Shown in pieces: positions 23,809 through 33,410 of a stretch of DNA of 64,000 bases. Each line of letters begins with the position of its first letter. The first letter of the stretch is position 1. The translations under genes were made by a program, and so were the position numbers. The stretch spans positions 1 through 64,000 of the forward strand of contig NZ_JAUYTS010000018.1 in assembly GCF_030695085.1 (NCBI RefSeq). Reading direction: 5' to 3'. Source of the DNA: Falsiroseomonas sp. GTDB taxonomy: Bacteria; Pseudomonadota; Alphaproteobacteria; Acetobacterales; Acetobacteraceae. Under the pieces are notes generated by a model. That model was not told the DNA's origin and made no database searches. It worked only from the letters and a program-made list of their open reading frames with translations.

Positions 23809-24897
23809 ATGATGACGGACGATTTGACGGCGCTGCGGCAAGAGGCGGAGGCGGCGCTGGCCGGCGCCGCGGATCTCCGGGCGCTCGATGCGGTGCGGGT
23901 GGCGGTGCTCGGCAAGGCGGGCAGCCTGAGCGGGTTGCTCAAGGGGCTGGGCGCCGTACCGCCCGACCAGCGCAAGGAGCGTGGTGCTGCGCTGAACCGC
24001 CTGAAGGGCGAGGTCGAGGCGCTGCTGGAAGCCCGCAAGTCGGCGCTGGAGGCGGAGGCGCTGACGGCCCGGCTGAAGGCGGAACGCCTTGACGTCTCCC
24101 TGCCGCCCCGCCCCTTCGCGCCGGGCACGGCCGCCGAGGGCGGCATCCACCCGATCAGCCGGACCATCGAGGAGCTGACGGCGATCTTCGGCACCATGGG
24201 GTTCCGGGTGGTCGAGGGGCCGGATATCGAGGGCGACTGGTATAATTTCGGCGCGCTGAACATCCCGGACCATCACCCGGCGCGGCAGGACCACGACACC
24301 TTCTACATGCCGGGCACGGATGCCGCAGGCCAGCGCCTGGTGCTGCGGACGCAGACCTCGCCCTTGCAGATCCGCACCATGCTGGGCGAGGCGCCGCCGA
24401 TCCGCATCATCGCGCCGGGCCGCACCTATCGCGCCGACCATGACGCGACGCACAGCCCGATGTTCCACCAGGTGGAGGGGCTGGTGATCGACCGTGGCAT
24501 CACGCTCGGCCATCTGAAGGGCTGCCTGACGGATTTCCTGCGGGCCTTCTTCGGCATTTCCGACCTGCCGGTGCGGTTCCGATCGTCCTACTTCCCCTTC
24601 ACCGAGCCTTCCATGGAAGTGGATATCGGCTGGAACAAGAAGACCGGCGAACTCGGCGGCGGCGGCGATTGGCTGGAGATCCTGGGCAGCGGCATGGTGC
24701 ACCCGAAGGTGCTGGCCAATTGCGGGCTGGACCCGCGCGAATGGCAGGGCTTCGCCTTCGGCATGGGCATCGAGCGCATCACCATGCTGAAGCACGGCAT
24801 GCCCGATCTGCGCCCCTTCTACGAAAGCGACCTGCGCTGGCTGCGCCACTGGGCCGCCGACCCGCTCGCCCCGGCCAGCCTGCACGAGGGAATCTGA
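23809..24897 (+). CDS. pheS: Phenylalanine-tRNA ligase alpha subunit
   Basis: A 362-residue catalytic subunit of the alpha2-beta2 phenylalanyl-tRNA synthetase. The N-terminal coiled coil (1-100) is followed by the class II core: motif 2 THSPMFHQVEGLVID, the Phe-binding FRSSYFPFTEPSMEVDI, and motif 3 GFAFGMGIERITMLKHG. Two adjacent ATGs (23809 and 23812) are possible starts; no strong ribosome site is seen. pheT begins 4 bases after its stop. Confidence 0.97.
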   Translation: MMTDDLTALRQEAEAALAGAADLRALDAVRVAVLGKAGSLSGLLKGLGAVPPDQRKERGAALNRLKGEVEALLEARKSALEAEALTARLKAERLDVSLPPRPFAPGTAAEGGIHPISRTIEELTAIFGTMGFRVVEGPDIEGDWYNFGALNIPDHHPARQDHDTFYMPGTDAAGQRLVLRTQTSPLQIRTMLGEAPPIRIIAPGRTYRADHDATHSPMFHQVEGLVIDRGITLGHLKGCLTDFLRAFFGISDLPVRFRSSYFPFTEPSMEVDIGWNKKTGELGGGGDWLEILGSGMVHPKVLANCGLDPREWQGFAFGMGIERITMLKHGMPDLRPFYESDLRWLRHWAADPLAPASLHEGI

Positions 24898-24901
24898 TCC
24901 G

Positions 24902-27376
24902 ATGAAATTCCCCCTGAGCTGGCTGCGCGAGCATCTGGAGACGGATGCGACGCTGGAAACCATTTCCACCACCCTCTCCGCCATCGGCATCGAGGTGGAG
25001 GGGATCGAGGACAAGGCCGCGGCGCTCTCCAGCTTCCGCATCGCCCGGGTGATCGAGGCGGTGCAGCACCCGAATGCGGACCGGCTGCGGCAGTTGCGCG
25101 TCGATGTCGGCGATGGACGCGAACTCTCCGTGGTCTGCGGCGCGCCGAATGCGCGGACGGGGATGAAGGGCGTGCTGGCGGTGCCGGGCGATTTCATCCC
25201 GGGCACCGGCATCACGCTCAAGCTGGGCGAAATCCGCGGCGTGAAGTCCGAGGCGATGATGCTGTCCTCGCGTGAGATGGGCCTCGGCGACGACCATTCG
25301 GGCATCGTCGACCTGCCGGAGGATGCGCCGGTCGGCGAGAGCTATGTGAAGTGGGCCGGCCTCGATGATCCGGTGATCGAGATCAAGGTCACGCCGAACC
25401 GTGGCGATGCGCTGTCCGTCCGCGGCATTGCGCGGGATCTGGCGGCGGCGGGGCTGGGCACGCTGAAGCCGTGGGATGTGGCGCCGGTGACGGCGGCCTA
25501 TCCGGCGCCGCTGCATTGGCGCATCGCCGATCCGCGCGCCTGCATCTGGGTGCTCGGGCGCGCCGTGCGCGGCGTGAAGAATGGGCCTTCGCCGCAGTGG
25601 TTGCAGGACCGACTGGTGGCGATCGGGCTGCGACCGATCAGCGCGCTGGTCGACATCACCAACTACTTCACCTTCGCCATCGGCCGCCCGCTGCATGTCT
25701 TCGACGTGGCGAAGGTCTCGGGCACCGAACTCACCATGCGGATGGCCCGGCCGGGCGAGGAATTGCTGGCGCTGAACGGCAAGACCTACGCGCTGACCGA
25801 GGATGACGGCGTCATCGCCGATGCCAATGGCGCGGAAGCACTGGGTGGCGTCATCGGCGGCGAGCATTCCGGCTGCGACGAGACCACCACCGAATGCTTC
25901 ATCGAATGCGCGCTGTTCGACCCGGTGCGCATCGCGCTGTCCGGCCGCCGGCATGATGTGCGGACCGATGCGCGGTCCCGCTTCGAGCGCGGCATCGACC
26001 CGGCGCTGCTGCCCACGGCGCTGGAAGCCGCGACGCGGATGATCCAGGAGCTGTGCGGGGGCGAGGCCTCCGAGATTTCCGAAGCCGGCGCGGCACCGGC
26101 CTGGCAGCGCGAGGCGACATTGCGCTTCGCCCGGGTGCGCGACCTCGGTGGGCTGGAACTGGACGAGGCGGAGGTTGTGGGCCGACTGGAACGGCTCGGC
26201 TTCACCGTGACGCAGCGCGATGCGAACCGCGTCACGGTGGCCGTGCCGTCCTGGCGCAACGACATCGCCGGCCATGGCGCGCTGGCGCAGGACCCTTCCC
26301 TGCCCGCCGACCGCGCCCGCATCGCCGCCGAGGGCTGCGCCGAGATCGAGCCGGAATGCGACTTGGTGGAGGAAGTGCTGCGCCTCGGCGGGCTGGATGC
26401 GGTGCCGGCGGTGTCGCTGCCCGTGACCTCCGCGGTACCGCGCCCGGCGCTGTCGCCGAAGCAGGTACGCGCGGCGCTGGCGCGGCGGGTGCTGGCCGCG
26501 CGCGGGATGCAGGATTGCGTGACCTACGGCTTCCTGGATCGCGCCACGGCGGCGCTGTTCGGCGAAACGCCCGCAGGGCTGCATCTGGAAAACCCCATCG
26601 CCAGCGACCTGGACCAGATGCGGCCGACGCCGGTGGCCTCGCTCGCCATGGCAGCCGCCCGCAATGCCGCGCGCGGCTTTGCCGATGTGGCGCTGGGCGA
26701 GATCGGCGGCGCCTATCGCGACCCGTCGGCGGGGGCGAGCCAGCTGGCCGTCGCGGCCGGCGTCCGGGCGGGTCAGACGCCGGCCAATTGGGCCGCCCCC
26801 GCGCGGCCGGTGGATGCGCTGGATGCGAAGGGGGATGCGCTGGCGGTGCTGGCAGCGCTCGGCGTGCCGATGGCGGCCATCATGCTGACCACGGATGCGC
26901 CCGGTTTCTACCACCCCGGGCGCTCCGGCGTGCTGCGCCAGGGGCCGAAGACCATCCTGGCCACCTTCGGGGAGTTGCACCCGCAGGCGGTGAAGGCGCT
27001 CGGCCTGGCCGGGCCGGTGGTGGCCTTCGAGGTGTTCCTGGACGCGATCGCGGAGCCGAAGCGCCGCAAGAAGGGCCTGCCCGACCTGCCCGCCTTCCAG
27101 CCGCTGCGGCGCGATTTTGCCTTCATCGTCGATGCGACCGTGCCGGCCGAACAACTGCTGCGTGCCGCCCGTGGCGCGGAGAAGACACTGGTGGCGGATG
27201 TGGTGCTGTTCGACCGCTACGCCGGCGAAAAACTGCCGGAAGGCAAGATCAGCCTGGCGATCCAGGCCATCCTGCAGCCAAGGGAACGCACCCTGACCGA
27301 TGCGGAGATCGAGGCCGTGACGGCAAAGATCGTCGCCGCGGTGGCAAAGGCGACCGGCGCCGTGCTGCGGGGGTGA
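24902..27376 (+). CDS. pheT: Phenylalanine-tRNA ligase beta subunit
   Basis: An 824-residue beta subunit carrying tRNA-recognition and editing domains. In order: N-terminal MKFPLSWLREHLETDATL, EMAP-like tRNA-binding domain (about 40-150: VVCGAPNARTGMKG), B3/B4 editing domain (TPNRGDALSVRGIARDLAA), B5 domain (SGRRHDVRTDARSRFERGID and VAVPSWRNDI), catalytic-like core, and C-terminal anticodon-binding FDX-ACB domain (PAFQPLRRDFAFIVD to the end). About 25 residues (GALAQDPSLPADRARIAAEG and following) are inserted between WRNDIAGH and ECDLVEEVLRLGG, where many orthologues have a few residues. Confidence 0.97.
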   Translation: MKFPLSWLREHLETDATLETISTTLSAIGIEVEGIEDKAAALSSFRIARVIEAVQHPNADRLRQLRVDVGDGRELSVVCGAPNARTGMKGVLAVPGDFIPGTGITLKLGEIRGVKSEAMMLSSREMGLGDDHSGIVDLPEDAPVGESYVKWAGLDDPVIEIKVTPNRGDALSVRGIARDLAAAGLGTLKPWDVAPVTAAYPAPLHWRIADPRACIWVLGRAVRGVKNGPSPQWLQDRLVAIGLRPISALVDITNYFTFAIGRPLHVFDVAKVSGTELTMRMARPGEELLALNGKTYALTEDDGVIADANGAEALGGVIGGEHSGCDETTTECFIECALFDPVRIALSGRRHDVRTDARSRFERGIDPALLPTALEAATRMIQELCGGEASEISEAGAAPAWQREATLRFARVRDLGGLELDEAEVVGRLERLGFTVTQRDANRVTVAVPSWRNDIAGHGALAQDPSLPADRARIAAEGCAEIEPECDLVEEVLRLGGLDAVPAVSLPVTSAVPRPALSPKQVRAALARRVLAARGMQDCVTYGFLDRATAALFGETPAGLHLENPIASDLDQMRPTPVASLAMAAARNAARGFADVALGEIGGAYRDPSAGASQLAVAAGVRAGQTPANWAAPARPVDALDAKGDALAVLAALGVPMAAIMLTTDAPGFYHPGRSGVLRQGPKTILATFGELHPQAVKALGLAGPVVAFEVFLDAIAEPKRRKKGLPDLPAFQPLRRDFAFIVDATVPAEQLLRAARGAEKTLVADVVLFDRYAGEKLPEGKISLAIQAILQPRERTLTDAEIEAVTAKIVAAVAKATGAVLRG

Positions 27377-27383
27377 GGATCGA

Positions 27384-27412
27384 GCCCGGTCCCGCAGCCT
27401 GCGGGACCGGGC
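27384..27412. terminator. Bidirectional terminator between pheT and the RidA gene
   Basis: A 14-bp perfect inverted repeat (27384-27397 with 27399-27412, one central base; arms GCCCGGTCCCGCAG and its complement) lies between the convergent stops at 27376 and 27419. In practice it folds as an 11-bp stem with a 7-base loop. No T-tract is present on either side. Confidence 0.75.
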
Positions 27413-27418
27413 GCGCCA

Positions 27419-27805
27419 TCAGTCCTTGCCGAGATAGGCCGTCGCGTCGATCTCCACCAGGCAATCGACCGAACCAAGCCCGCTGACGATGCAGGATACG
27501 CGGTGCGGCGGGTTCTCGACGAAATTGGCGAAGTAGACCTCGTTCATCGGCTCCCAATTGGCGCGGTCCGTCACGTAGACGGTGCATTTCACCACATCAT
27601 CCATGGTACCGCCGGCCTCCTCGATCAGGGCGCGGATATTGTCCAGCGTCTGCTGGGTCTGGGCACGGACGTCGCCAACGGCGAAGTTCCCCTGCACATC
27701 CCGCCCGGTGGAGCAGACGAACATGAAGCCGCCGGCGATGGTTGCCTGGGCAAAGGGGCGGCTGGATTTGAACACCTTGGGGGATGCGATGGCGCGTTTG
27801 GGCAT
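27419..27805 (-). CDS. RidA/YjgF family enamine/imine deaminase
   Basis: A 128-residue RidA-family protein, forming trimers that hydrolyse reactive enamines/imines produced by PLP enzymes. VFKSSRPFAQATIAGGFMFV, VRAQTQQTLDNIRALIEEAG, DVVKCTVYVTD and the C-terminal VEIDATAYLG are typical. The catalytic Arg of RidA (usually in R-V-S) corresponds to HRVSCIVSGLG, so activity is likely. AAGGAG lies 10 bases before ATG 27805. The gene is divergent from a Bug binding-protein gene with an 81-bp gap and convergent with pheT. Confidence 0.88.
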   Translation of the reverse strand: MPKRAIASPKVFKSSRPFAQATIAGGFMFVCSTGRDVQGNFAVGDVRAQTQQTLDNIRALIEEAGGTMDDVVKCTVYVTDRANWEPMNEVYFANFVENPPHRVSCIVSGLGSVDCLVEIDATAYLGKD

Positions 27806-27886
27806 GGCGTTTGGCTCCTTCGGGCTGATCCGACAGGTCTGATATTTGCTCTTTCGCGGCCGCGATAGACACGGCACCTTTTCGAC

Positions 27887-28876
27887 ATGATCGCCCGCCG
27901 CACGCTGCTCGCCGCCGCCGCCCTGCCTCTGGCAGCCCCGGCTCTCGCCCAGATCTCGGCCAGCCGGCCGCTGCGGCTGATCGTGCCGAACCCGCCGGGC
28001 GGGCAATCCGACACCATCGCCCGGCTGTATGGGGAGGCGATCCAGGCCACATCCGGCCAGGCCGTCGTCATCGAAAATCGCAGCGGCGCCAATGGCTTGA
28101 TCGCCATGGATACGGTGGCCAAGGCGACGCCGGATGGGCTGACCACGGGGCTGTTCAGCATCACCCTGTTCACCTCCCTGCCCGCCATGATGACGCGGAT
28201 GCCGCTGGATGTGGACCAGGACGTCCTGCCCATAACCAGCGTCGTCACCTCCACCACGCTGTGCTGCGTGCGGGCGGACCGGGCGGAACAGCGCGGCTGG
28301 ACGGATTTCGGCGCGATGCTCGACTGGGCCAGGCGGCCGGGGAATGAGCTGACCAATGGCGCGGCCAGCAGCGGCGGCGCATCCCATCTGCTGACGGCGA
28401 CCATCGCCCGGCGCAGCGGGGCCTCCATCCTCGTGGTGCCCTACCGGGGCGGCGCGCCGGCGCTGAATGATCTGCTGGCCGGCAATATCGACATGGCCTT
28501 CGACTTCATGCCCGCCCTGCTGCCGCATGTCGCCGCCGGCACGCTGAAGCCGATGGCCGTGGGGTCCCGCGCCCGGGTGCCGTTCCTGCCGGATGTGCCG
28601 GGCCTCGGCGAATTCGCCAGCCACGGGATTGGCGAGATCGACCTGCAAAGCTGGAACATCCTGGCCGGCCCCGCCGGCCTGTCGCCGGAGCTGGCCGAAC
28701 GCACCGTCGAACTCCTGCGCCGCGCCGCCGCCCATCCGGGGCTGGAGGACCGGCTGCGGGCCAATGGCCTGCTGCCGCTGCCGCCGCTGGACCCGGCCGC
28801 CACCCGCGCCCGCATCCTGGCCGACCGCCCCAGGTGGCGGGAGATGGTGGAGATCAGCGGCGCCCGAATCGAGTAA
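27887..28876 (+). CDS. Bug/TctC-family substrate-binding protein
   Basis: A 329-residue Bug-type periplasmic binding protein. Signal peptide MIARRTLLAAAALPLAAPALAQ; mature start ISASRPLRLIVPNPPGGQSD, then VVIENRSGANGLIAMDTVAK, TNGAASSGGASHLL and VVPYRGGAPALNDLLAGNID. It is more diverged than the tandem pair at the left of the window (NPPGG rather than PPGG/PPGGS context). The ribosome site is weak. No permease is adjacent, so it is an orphan. Its stop is followed 17 bases later by a terminator-like hairpin (28894-28910), which separates it from lepA. Confidence 0.9.
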   Translation: MIARRTLLAAAALPLAAPALAQISASRPLRLIVPNPPGGQSDTIARLYGEAIQATSGQAVVIENRSGANGLIAMDTVAKATPDGLTTGLFSITLFTSLPAMMTRMPLDVDQDVLPITSVVTSTTLCCVRADRAEQRGWTDFGAMLDWARRPGNELTNGAASSGGASHLLTATIARRSGASILVVPYRGGAPALNDLLAGNIDMAFDFMPALLPHVAAGTLKPMAVGSRARVPFLPDVPGLGEFASHGIGEIDLQSWNILAGPAGLSPELAERTVELLRRAAAHPGLEDRLRANGLLPLPPLDPAATRARILADRPRWREMVEISGARIE

Positions 28877-28893
28877 CCCGGACCGAACAGCCA

Positions 28894-28910
28894 GGGCACG
28901 CGCCGTGCCC
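28894..28910 (+). terminator. Terminator-like hairpin between Bug gene and lepA
   Basis: GGGCACG (28894-28900), loop CGC, CGTGCCC (28904-28910) form a perfect 7-bp stem 17 bases past the Bug stop. The following GGAAAAGTTT has only a short T run, so termination would be weak. It lies just upstream of the presumed lepA promoter. Confidence 0.5.
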
Positions 28911-28918
28911 GGAAAAGT

Positions 28919-28947
28919 TTGGACTTATGCGGGTTCTGCCCTATCTC
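28919..28947 (+). promoter_or_regulatory. Predicted sigma-70-type promoter of lepA
   Basis: TTGGAC (28919-28924) and TATCTC (28942-28947) are separated by exactly 17 bases, and the -10 lies 49 bases before the lepA start. The hexamers match the consensus at 4 of 6 and 4 of 6 positions. Position just after a hairpin supports a separate transcription start here. Confidence 0.45.
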
Positions 28948-28996
28948 CCGGGTAACGCAGGCGGGCCTTTCCGCCATGGCCGGCGCCCGGAACCAG

Positions 28997-30802
28997 ATGA
29001 CCGACACACCCCTCTCCCGCATCCGCAACTTCTCGATCATCGCCCATATCGACCATGGGAAGTCCACGCTCGCCGACCGGCTGATCCAGACCACCGGCAC
29101 GGTCGCGCTGCGCGAGATGAAGGAACAGCTCCTCGACAATATGGAGCTGGAGCGGGAGCGCGGCATCACCATCAAGGCGCAGACCGTCCGCCTGCAATAC
29201 AAGGCGAATGACGGCGAGACCTATATCCTCAACCTGATGGACACGCCCGGCCATGTGGACTTCGCCTATGAGGTGAGCCGTTCGCTCGCCGCCTGCGAGG
29301 GCTCGCTGCTGGTGGTCGATGCCTCCCAGGGGGTCGAGGCGCAGACACTGGCCAATGTGTACCAGGCGCTCGACGCCGGGCACGAGATCGTGCCGATCCT
29401 GAACAAGATCGACCTGCCTGCCGCCGAGCCCGACCGGGTGAAGCAGCAGATCGAGGATGTGATCGGCCTCGACGCCTCGGACGCCGTGATGATCTCGGCC
29501 AAGACCAGCCTGAACATCGAGGGTGTGCTGGAAGCCATCGTCACCCGCCTGCCGCCGCCGACCGGCGATGCCGAGAAGACGCTGACCGCCTTGCTGGTGG
29601 ATAGCTGGTACGACGCCTATCTCGGCGTGGTGGTGCTGGTGCGCGTGCGGGACGGCCATCTGCGCAAGGGCATGAAGATCCGCATGATGTCGAACGGCAC
29701 CGCCCACACGGTGGAGCAGGTCGGCGTCTTCACCCCCAAGATGGTGGCGGTGGAAAGCCTCGGCCCGGGCGAGATGGGCTATGTCACCGCCGCGATCAAA
29801 ACCGTGGCCGATACCAATGTCGGCGACACCCTGACCGATGACCGCAACCCGGCCACCGAGGCCCTGCCCGGCTTCAAGCCCTCCATCCCCGTGGTCTGGT
29901 GCGGCCTGTATCCGGTGGATGCGGATGATTTCGAGAAGCTGCGCGAATCGGTCGGCAAGCTGCGGCTGAACGACAGCAGCTTCCACTACGAGATGGAGAA
30001 CAGCGCCGCGCTCGGCCTCGGCTATCGCTGCGGCTTCCTCGGGCTGCTGCATCTGGAAATCGTGCAGGAGCGGCTTTCGCGCGAGTTCGACCTCGACCTG
30101 ATCGCGACGGCGCCGTCCGTCGTCTACAAGATCCGCAAGACGAACGGCGAGGAGACCGAGCTGCACAACCCGGCCGACATGCCGGACCCCAGCGTGATCG
30201 AGGAAATCAGCGAGCCCCGGATCAAGGCCACCATCATGGTGCCGGAGGAGTATCTCGGCTCCGTCCTGACGCTGTGCAACGAACGGCGCGGCGAACAGGT
30301 GGAACTCACCTATGTCGGCACCCGCCCGATGGCGGTCTATCGCCTGCCGCTGAATGAGGTGGTGTTCGACTTCTACGACCGGCTGAAATCCGTCTCCCGC
30401 GGCTATGCCAGCTTCGACTACACGGTGGATGGCTACCAGCCGGGCGACCTGGTGAAGATCTCCATCCTGGTGAATGCGGAACCGGTGGATGCGCTGTCCT
30501 TCATGGCGCACCGCACCCAGGCGGACCGCCGCGGCCGGCAGATCTGCGAGAAGCTGAAGGAGCTGATTCCGCGCCAGCTTTTCAAAATCCCGATCCAGGC
30601 CGCGATCGGCGGGCGCGTGATTGCGCGTGAGACGATCAGCGCCATGTCGAAGGATGTCACGGCAAAGTGCTATGGCGGCGACATCAGCCGCAAGCGCAAG
30701 CTGTTGGACAAGCAGAAGGAAGGCAAGAAGCGGATGCGGCAGTTCGGCAAGGTCGAAATTCCGCAAAGCGCCTTCATCGCTGCGCTGAAAATGGACGCCT
30801 GA
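28997..30802 (+). CDS. lepA: Elongation factor 4 (LepA)
   Basis: A 601-residue translational GTPase that remodels stalled or back-translocated ribosomes. The start [20 protein letters not shown] is the usual alphaproteobacterial N terminus, so ATG 28997 is chosen although the frame is open to 28919. G motifs: AHIDHGKST (P-loop), [22 protein letters not shown] and SAKT. The C-terminal LepA-specific domain ([20 protein letters not shown]) is complete. A Bug binding-protein gene begins 14 bp after the stop and is likely co-transcribed. Confidence 0.97.
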   Translation: MTDTPLSRIRNFSIIAHIDHGKSTLADRLIQTTGTVALREMKEQLLDNMELERERGITIKAQTVRLQYKANDGETYILNLMDTPGHVDFAYEVSRSLAACEGSLLVVDASQGVEAQTLANVYQALDAGHEIVPILNKIDLPAAEPDRVKQQIEDVIGLDASDAVMISAKTSLNIEGVLEAIVTRLPPPTGDAEKTLTALLVDSWYDAYLGVVVLVRVRDGHLRKGMKIRMMSNGTAHTVEQVGVFTPKMVAVESLGPGEMGYVTAAIKTVADTNVGDTLTDDRNPATEALPGFKPSIPVVWCGLYPVDADDFEKLRESVGKLRLNDSSFHYEMENSAALGLGYRCGFLGLLHLEIVQERLSREFDLDLIATAPSVVYKIRKTNGEETELHNPADMPDPSVIEEISEPRIKATIMVPEEYLGSVLTLCNERRGEQVELTYVGTRPMAVYRLPLNEVVFDFYDRLKSVSRGYASFDYTVDGYQPGDLVKISILVNAEPVDALSFMAHRTQADRRGRQICEKLKELIPRQLFKIPIQAAIGGRVIARETISAMSKDVTAKCYGGDISRKRKLLDKQKEGKKRMRQFGKVEIPQSAFIAALKMDA

Positions 30803-30816
30803 GGAAACAGACCGAG

Positions 30817-31797
30817 ATGACCAGGATTGGAAAGCGGGGCCTGCTCGGCCTCGCCGGCGCCGCGCTCGCCGCACCCGCCTTCGCGCAAGCGGCATTTCCG
30901 TCGCGCACGATCAACATGATCGTACCCTTCGCCGCCGGCGGGCCGACCGATACGGTGGCGCGGCTGATCGCCCAGGCGATGAGCACCTCTCTCGGTCAGA
31001 CCGTGGTGGTCGAGAATGTCGGCGGCGCCGGTGGCACGCTCGGCGCGCAGCGTGCCGCCCAGGCGAGGCCGGATGGCTACACCATCCTGCTGCACCATAT
31101 CGGCATGGCGACGATCCCGACGCTGTATCGCCGCGTCGCCTATGATCCGATCAACGGCTTCGAGACCATCGGCCTGGTGACCGAGGTGCCGATGACGCTG
31201 GTCGGCCGTAGCAGCCTGGCGGCGCAGAACATGGCCGAACTCATCGCGCTGGTGCGCCGCGAGGGTGAGAAGCTGAACTACGCCAATGCCGGCATCGGCG
31301 CGGCCAGCCATCTGTGTGGCCTGCTGCTGCAACAGGCCCTCGGCACCCGCATGACCACGGTACCCTATCGCGGCACCGGGCCTGCGATGAACGACCTGCT
31401 GGCCGGCACGGTCGACCTGATGTGCGACCAGACCACCAACACGACGGAACAGATCAAGGCCGGCAGCGTGCGCGGCTTCGCCGTGACCACGCCGGAGCGC
31501 ATCGCCGCGCTGCCCGACCTGCCAACCGCCGCCGAGGGCGGCCTGCCGGGCTTCGAGGTCAGCGTCTGGCACGGGCTGTATGCGCCGAAGGGCACGCCGG
31601 CACCGGTCATCGCCCGTCTGAACCGGGCGCTGGTGGCGGCACTGCAGGATGCCAATGTCGGCACCCGCTTCGCCGCGCTGGGCACCGCGCCGGTGCCTGT
31701 GGCGCGCGCCACGCCGGAAGCGCATCGCGAATTCTGGCAGGCGGACATCGCCAAGTGGCGGCCGCTGATCCAGGCGGCGGGCCAGTACGCCGACTGA
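30817..31797 (+). CDS. Bug/TctC-family substrate-binding protein
   Basis: A 326-residue Bug protein with signal peptide MTRIGKRGLLGLAGAALAAP ending AFAQA. Mature landmarks are FPSRTINMIVPFAAGGPTD, VVVENVGGAGGTLGAQRAAQ, YTILLHHIGMA, EKLNYANAGIGAASHL and VPYRGTGPAMNDLLAGTVD; PFAAGGPTDTVAR is very close to characterised Bordetella Bug proteins. GAGGAAAC lies about 10 bases before ATG 30817. It directly follows lepA (14 bp), which is an unusual partner and may simply reflect read-through. No permease nearby. Confidence 0.92.
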   Translation: MTRIGKRGLLGLAGAALAAPAFAQAAFPSRTINMIVPFAAGGPTDTVARLIAQAMSTSLGQTVVVENVGGAGGTLGAQRAAQARPDGYTILLHHIGMATIPTLYRRVAYDPINGFETIGLVTEVPMTLVGRSSLAAQNMAELIALVRREGEKLNYANAGIGAASHLCGLLLQQALGTRMTTVPYRGTGPAMNDLLAGTVDLMCDQTTNTTEQIKAGSVRGFAVTTPERIAALPDLPTAAEGGLPGFEVSVWHGLYAPKGTPAPVIARLNRALVAALQDANVGTRFAALGTAPVPVARATPEAHREFWQADIAKWRPLIQAAGQYAD

Positions 31798-31861
31798 TGT
31801 TTGGCAAGCAGCCGCGGGTGGGTGGCCAGGCGGGCCGCCCGTTCCGCGGGCGCGGCGCCGC

Positions 31862-32347
31862 ATGAAGGTCATCGAGCAGACAGCCGATCGCCTGACTCTG
31901 GAAGACCGTCCGGTCTTCCTCGGCTTCATGGCGGGCTTCTTCATCCTGGCCTTCGCCTGGAATGGCATTTCCGCGCTGCTCGCCGGTGACCTGGCCAGCG
32001 GCTTCGGCGCCTTGGCGATCGCCATCGCGGTCGCCGCCCTGGCCTTCGGCGTGTTGATCCAGGTTTCCCAGCTGCGTCTCGACCGGACCGAGGGGCTGAT
32101 CCGGCTGCGCCGGATCAAGGCCAGCGGCACCACGGAACAGAGCTTTCCCCTGGACGCGCTGCACCGCGTGGAGGTGGAGACACGGCGCGGCTCCCGGAAA
32201 GGTGCCGGCAGTACCCATCGCCCTGTCCTGGTTCTGGGGGAGGAGCAGCGCCGCGTGCCGCTGACCGCCGCCTATGCCAGCGGCCGCGGCGCCGAGATCA
32301 CGGCCGAGACCATCAACCGCTGGTGGCGTCCCGTCAGCGACGGGTGA
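31862..32347 (+). CDS. Membrane protein of unknown function, two helices plus PH-like domain
   Basis: A 161-residue protein with two adjacent transmembrane helices (VFLGFMAGFFILAFAWNGIS and LAIAIAVAALAFGVLIQVS, about residues 18-70). A soluble part follows that begins LRLDRTEGLIRLRRIKASGT, then LDALHRVEVETRRGS. This resembles the bacterial PH-like domains that follow paired helices. No clear ribosome site precedes ATG 31862. The last 14 bp overlap the 3' end of the convergent adenosine-deaminase-like gene. Function unknown. Confidence 0.7.
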   Translation: MKVIEQTADRLTLEDRPVFLGFMAGFFILAFAWNGISALLAGDLASGFGALAIAIAVAALAFGVLIQVSQLRLDRTEGLIRLRRIKASGTTEQSFPLDALHRVEVETRRGSRKGAGSTHRPVLVLGEEQRRVPLTAAYASGRGAEITAETINRWWRPVSDG

Positions 32348-33410
32348 CGGCGAGGTCCAGCGCGCGATCCGCCGGGTCCAGATCCCGCTCCAGCGCATCC
32401 AGAGTCGCGGTGAATTCGGCCCGCATCGCCGCCTTCTCCGGCTCCGGCAGCCAGGAGCCTTCCAGCCCTGCCAGGCTCAGCCTGCGGGCCTCCGCCACGC
32501 CCCAGCCGAGATCGGCGAAAACCGTGCGCCAGCTATGGCCCATGGTGGTGCCGAAGATGGTCGGGTCGTCGGTGCCGAGGCTGATGTTCAGCCCGGCGTC
32601 GAACATCGCCTTGATGCGCTGGCGGCGTGGCGCGCGGTTCCAGGACATGCCGGACCAGCAGGCCATGGTGAAGGGCGTCTGGTCCTTGGCCGCGCGGGCC
32701 ACCACGGCAGGGTCGGCCAGCATGTTGTAGCCATGGTCCAGCCGGTCGCAGCCCAGCATGTCCCGGCACAGGCTGTAATGCATCGGCGGCGCCTCGAACT
32801 GCGCCTGGTTGTCCTCGCAGACATGGGCGGTGCGGCGGTAGCCGGCCCGGCCTGCCTGGCGCCAGGCCTCGACCCAGAGATGCGCGGGGCCGGCGCGTTC
32901 GGCGCCGTCCAGGCCGATGCCGATCACCTCCGGCCGCTGCCACTTCGCCATCCATTCCACCATCTGCAGGGATTCGGAGGGCAGGCAGACGCTGCGGTCG
33001 ATGCAGGCGATCAGCGCGGAGGACACCCCGTACTGCGCCCGCCCGCGCGCCAGCCCTTCCAGCAACCCATCGACAATTTCCGGATAGGTCACGCCATTCG
33101 GGGTGAAGTAGTGCGGATTGAAGAAGATCTCGGTGTGACGGACATTGCCGTGAAGGTGCAGATCCTCGATGCATTCGAAGGCAATGCGGGCGAATTCCGT
33201 GGGCGTCCGCACCGCCAGCGCGCCCAGGCGCAGGATGTCGAGAAACTCATAGAAAGTCTCGAAGCGGTACATCTCGGCCGCAGGCTTCGGCAGGCGCACG
33301 CCGTTCCTGGCCGCAAGCTCATCCAGCGTCGCCGCCCGGATCGCGCCGGCAATGTGCAGGTGCAACTCCACCTTCGGCACGGCGTCGAGATAGTCTGAAA
33401 AGGACAGCAT
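32334..33410 (-). CDS. Adenosine deaminase-like amidohydrolase
   Basis: A 358-residue TIM-barrel zinc hydrolase of the adenosine/adenine deaminase family. The N-terminal metal motif is KVELHLHIAGAI (His17, His19); the usual HAGE motif is HVCED (RTAHVCEDNQ), keeping His and Glu; LDHGYN replaces the R(I/L)GHG segment; SLGTDDP supplies the last metal-binding Asp. These departures suggest a substrate other than adenosine. The start ATG overlaps the stop of the upstream peptide-type binding-protein gene (TGATG), so uptake and deamination may be linked. Its 3' end overlaps a plus-strand membrane-protein gene by 14 bp. Confidence 0.85.
   Translation of the reverse strand: MLSFSDYLDAVPKVELHLHIAGAIRAATLDELAARNGVRLPKPAAEMYRFETFYEFLDILRLGALAVRTPTEFARIAFECIEDLHLHGNVRHTEIFFNPHYFTPNGVTYPEIVDGLLEGLARGRAQYGVSSALIACIDRSVCLPSESLQMVEWMAKWQRPEVIGIGLDGAERAGPAHLWVEAWRQAGRAGYRRTAHVCEDNQAQFEAPPMHYSLCRDMLGCDRLDHGYNMLADPAVVARAAKDQTPFTMACWSGMSWNRAPRRQRIKAMFDAGLNISLGTDDPTIFGTTMGHSWRTVFADLGWGVAEARRLSLAGLEGSWLPEPEKAAMRAEFTATLDALERDLDPADRALDLAVTRR

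Noticed and set aside
24779..27154. A 791-codon minus-strand frame opposite pheS/pheT
   Set aside because: Entirely antisense to pheT, which is complete and strongly conserved; no ribosome site or domain.
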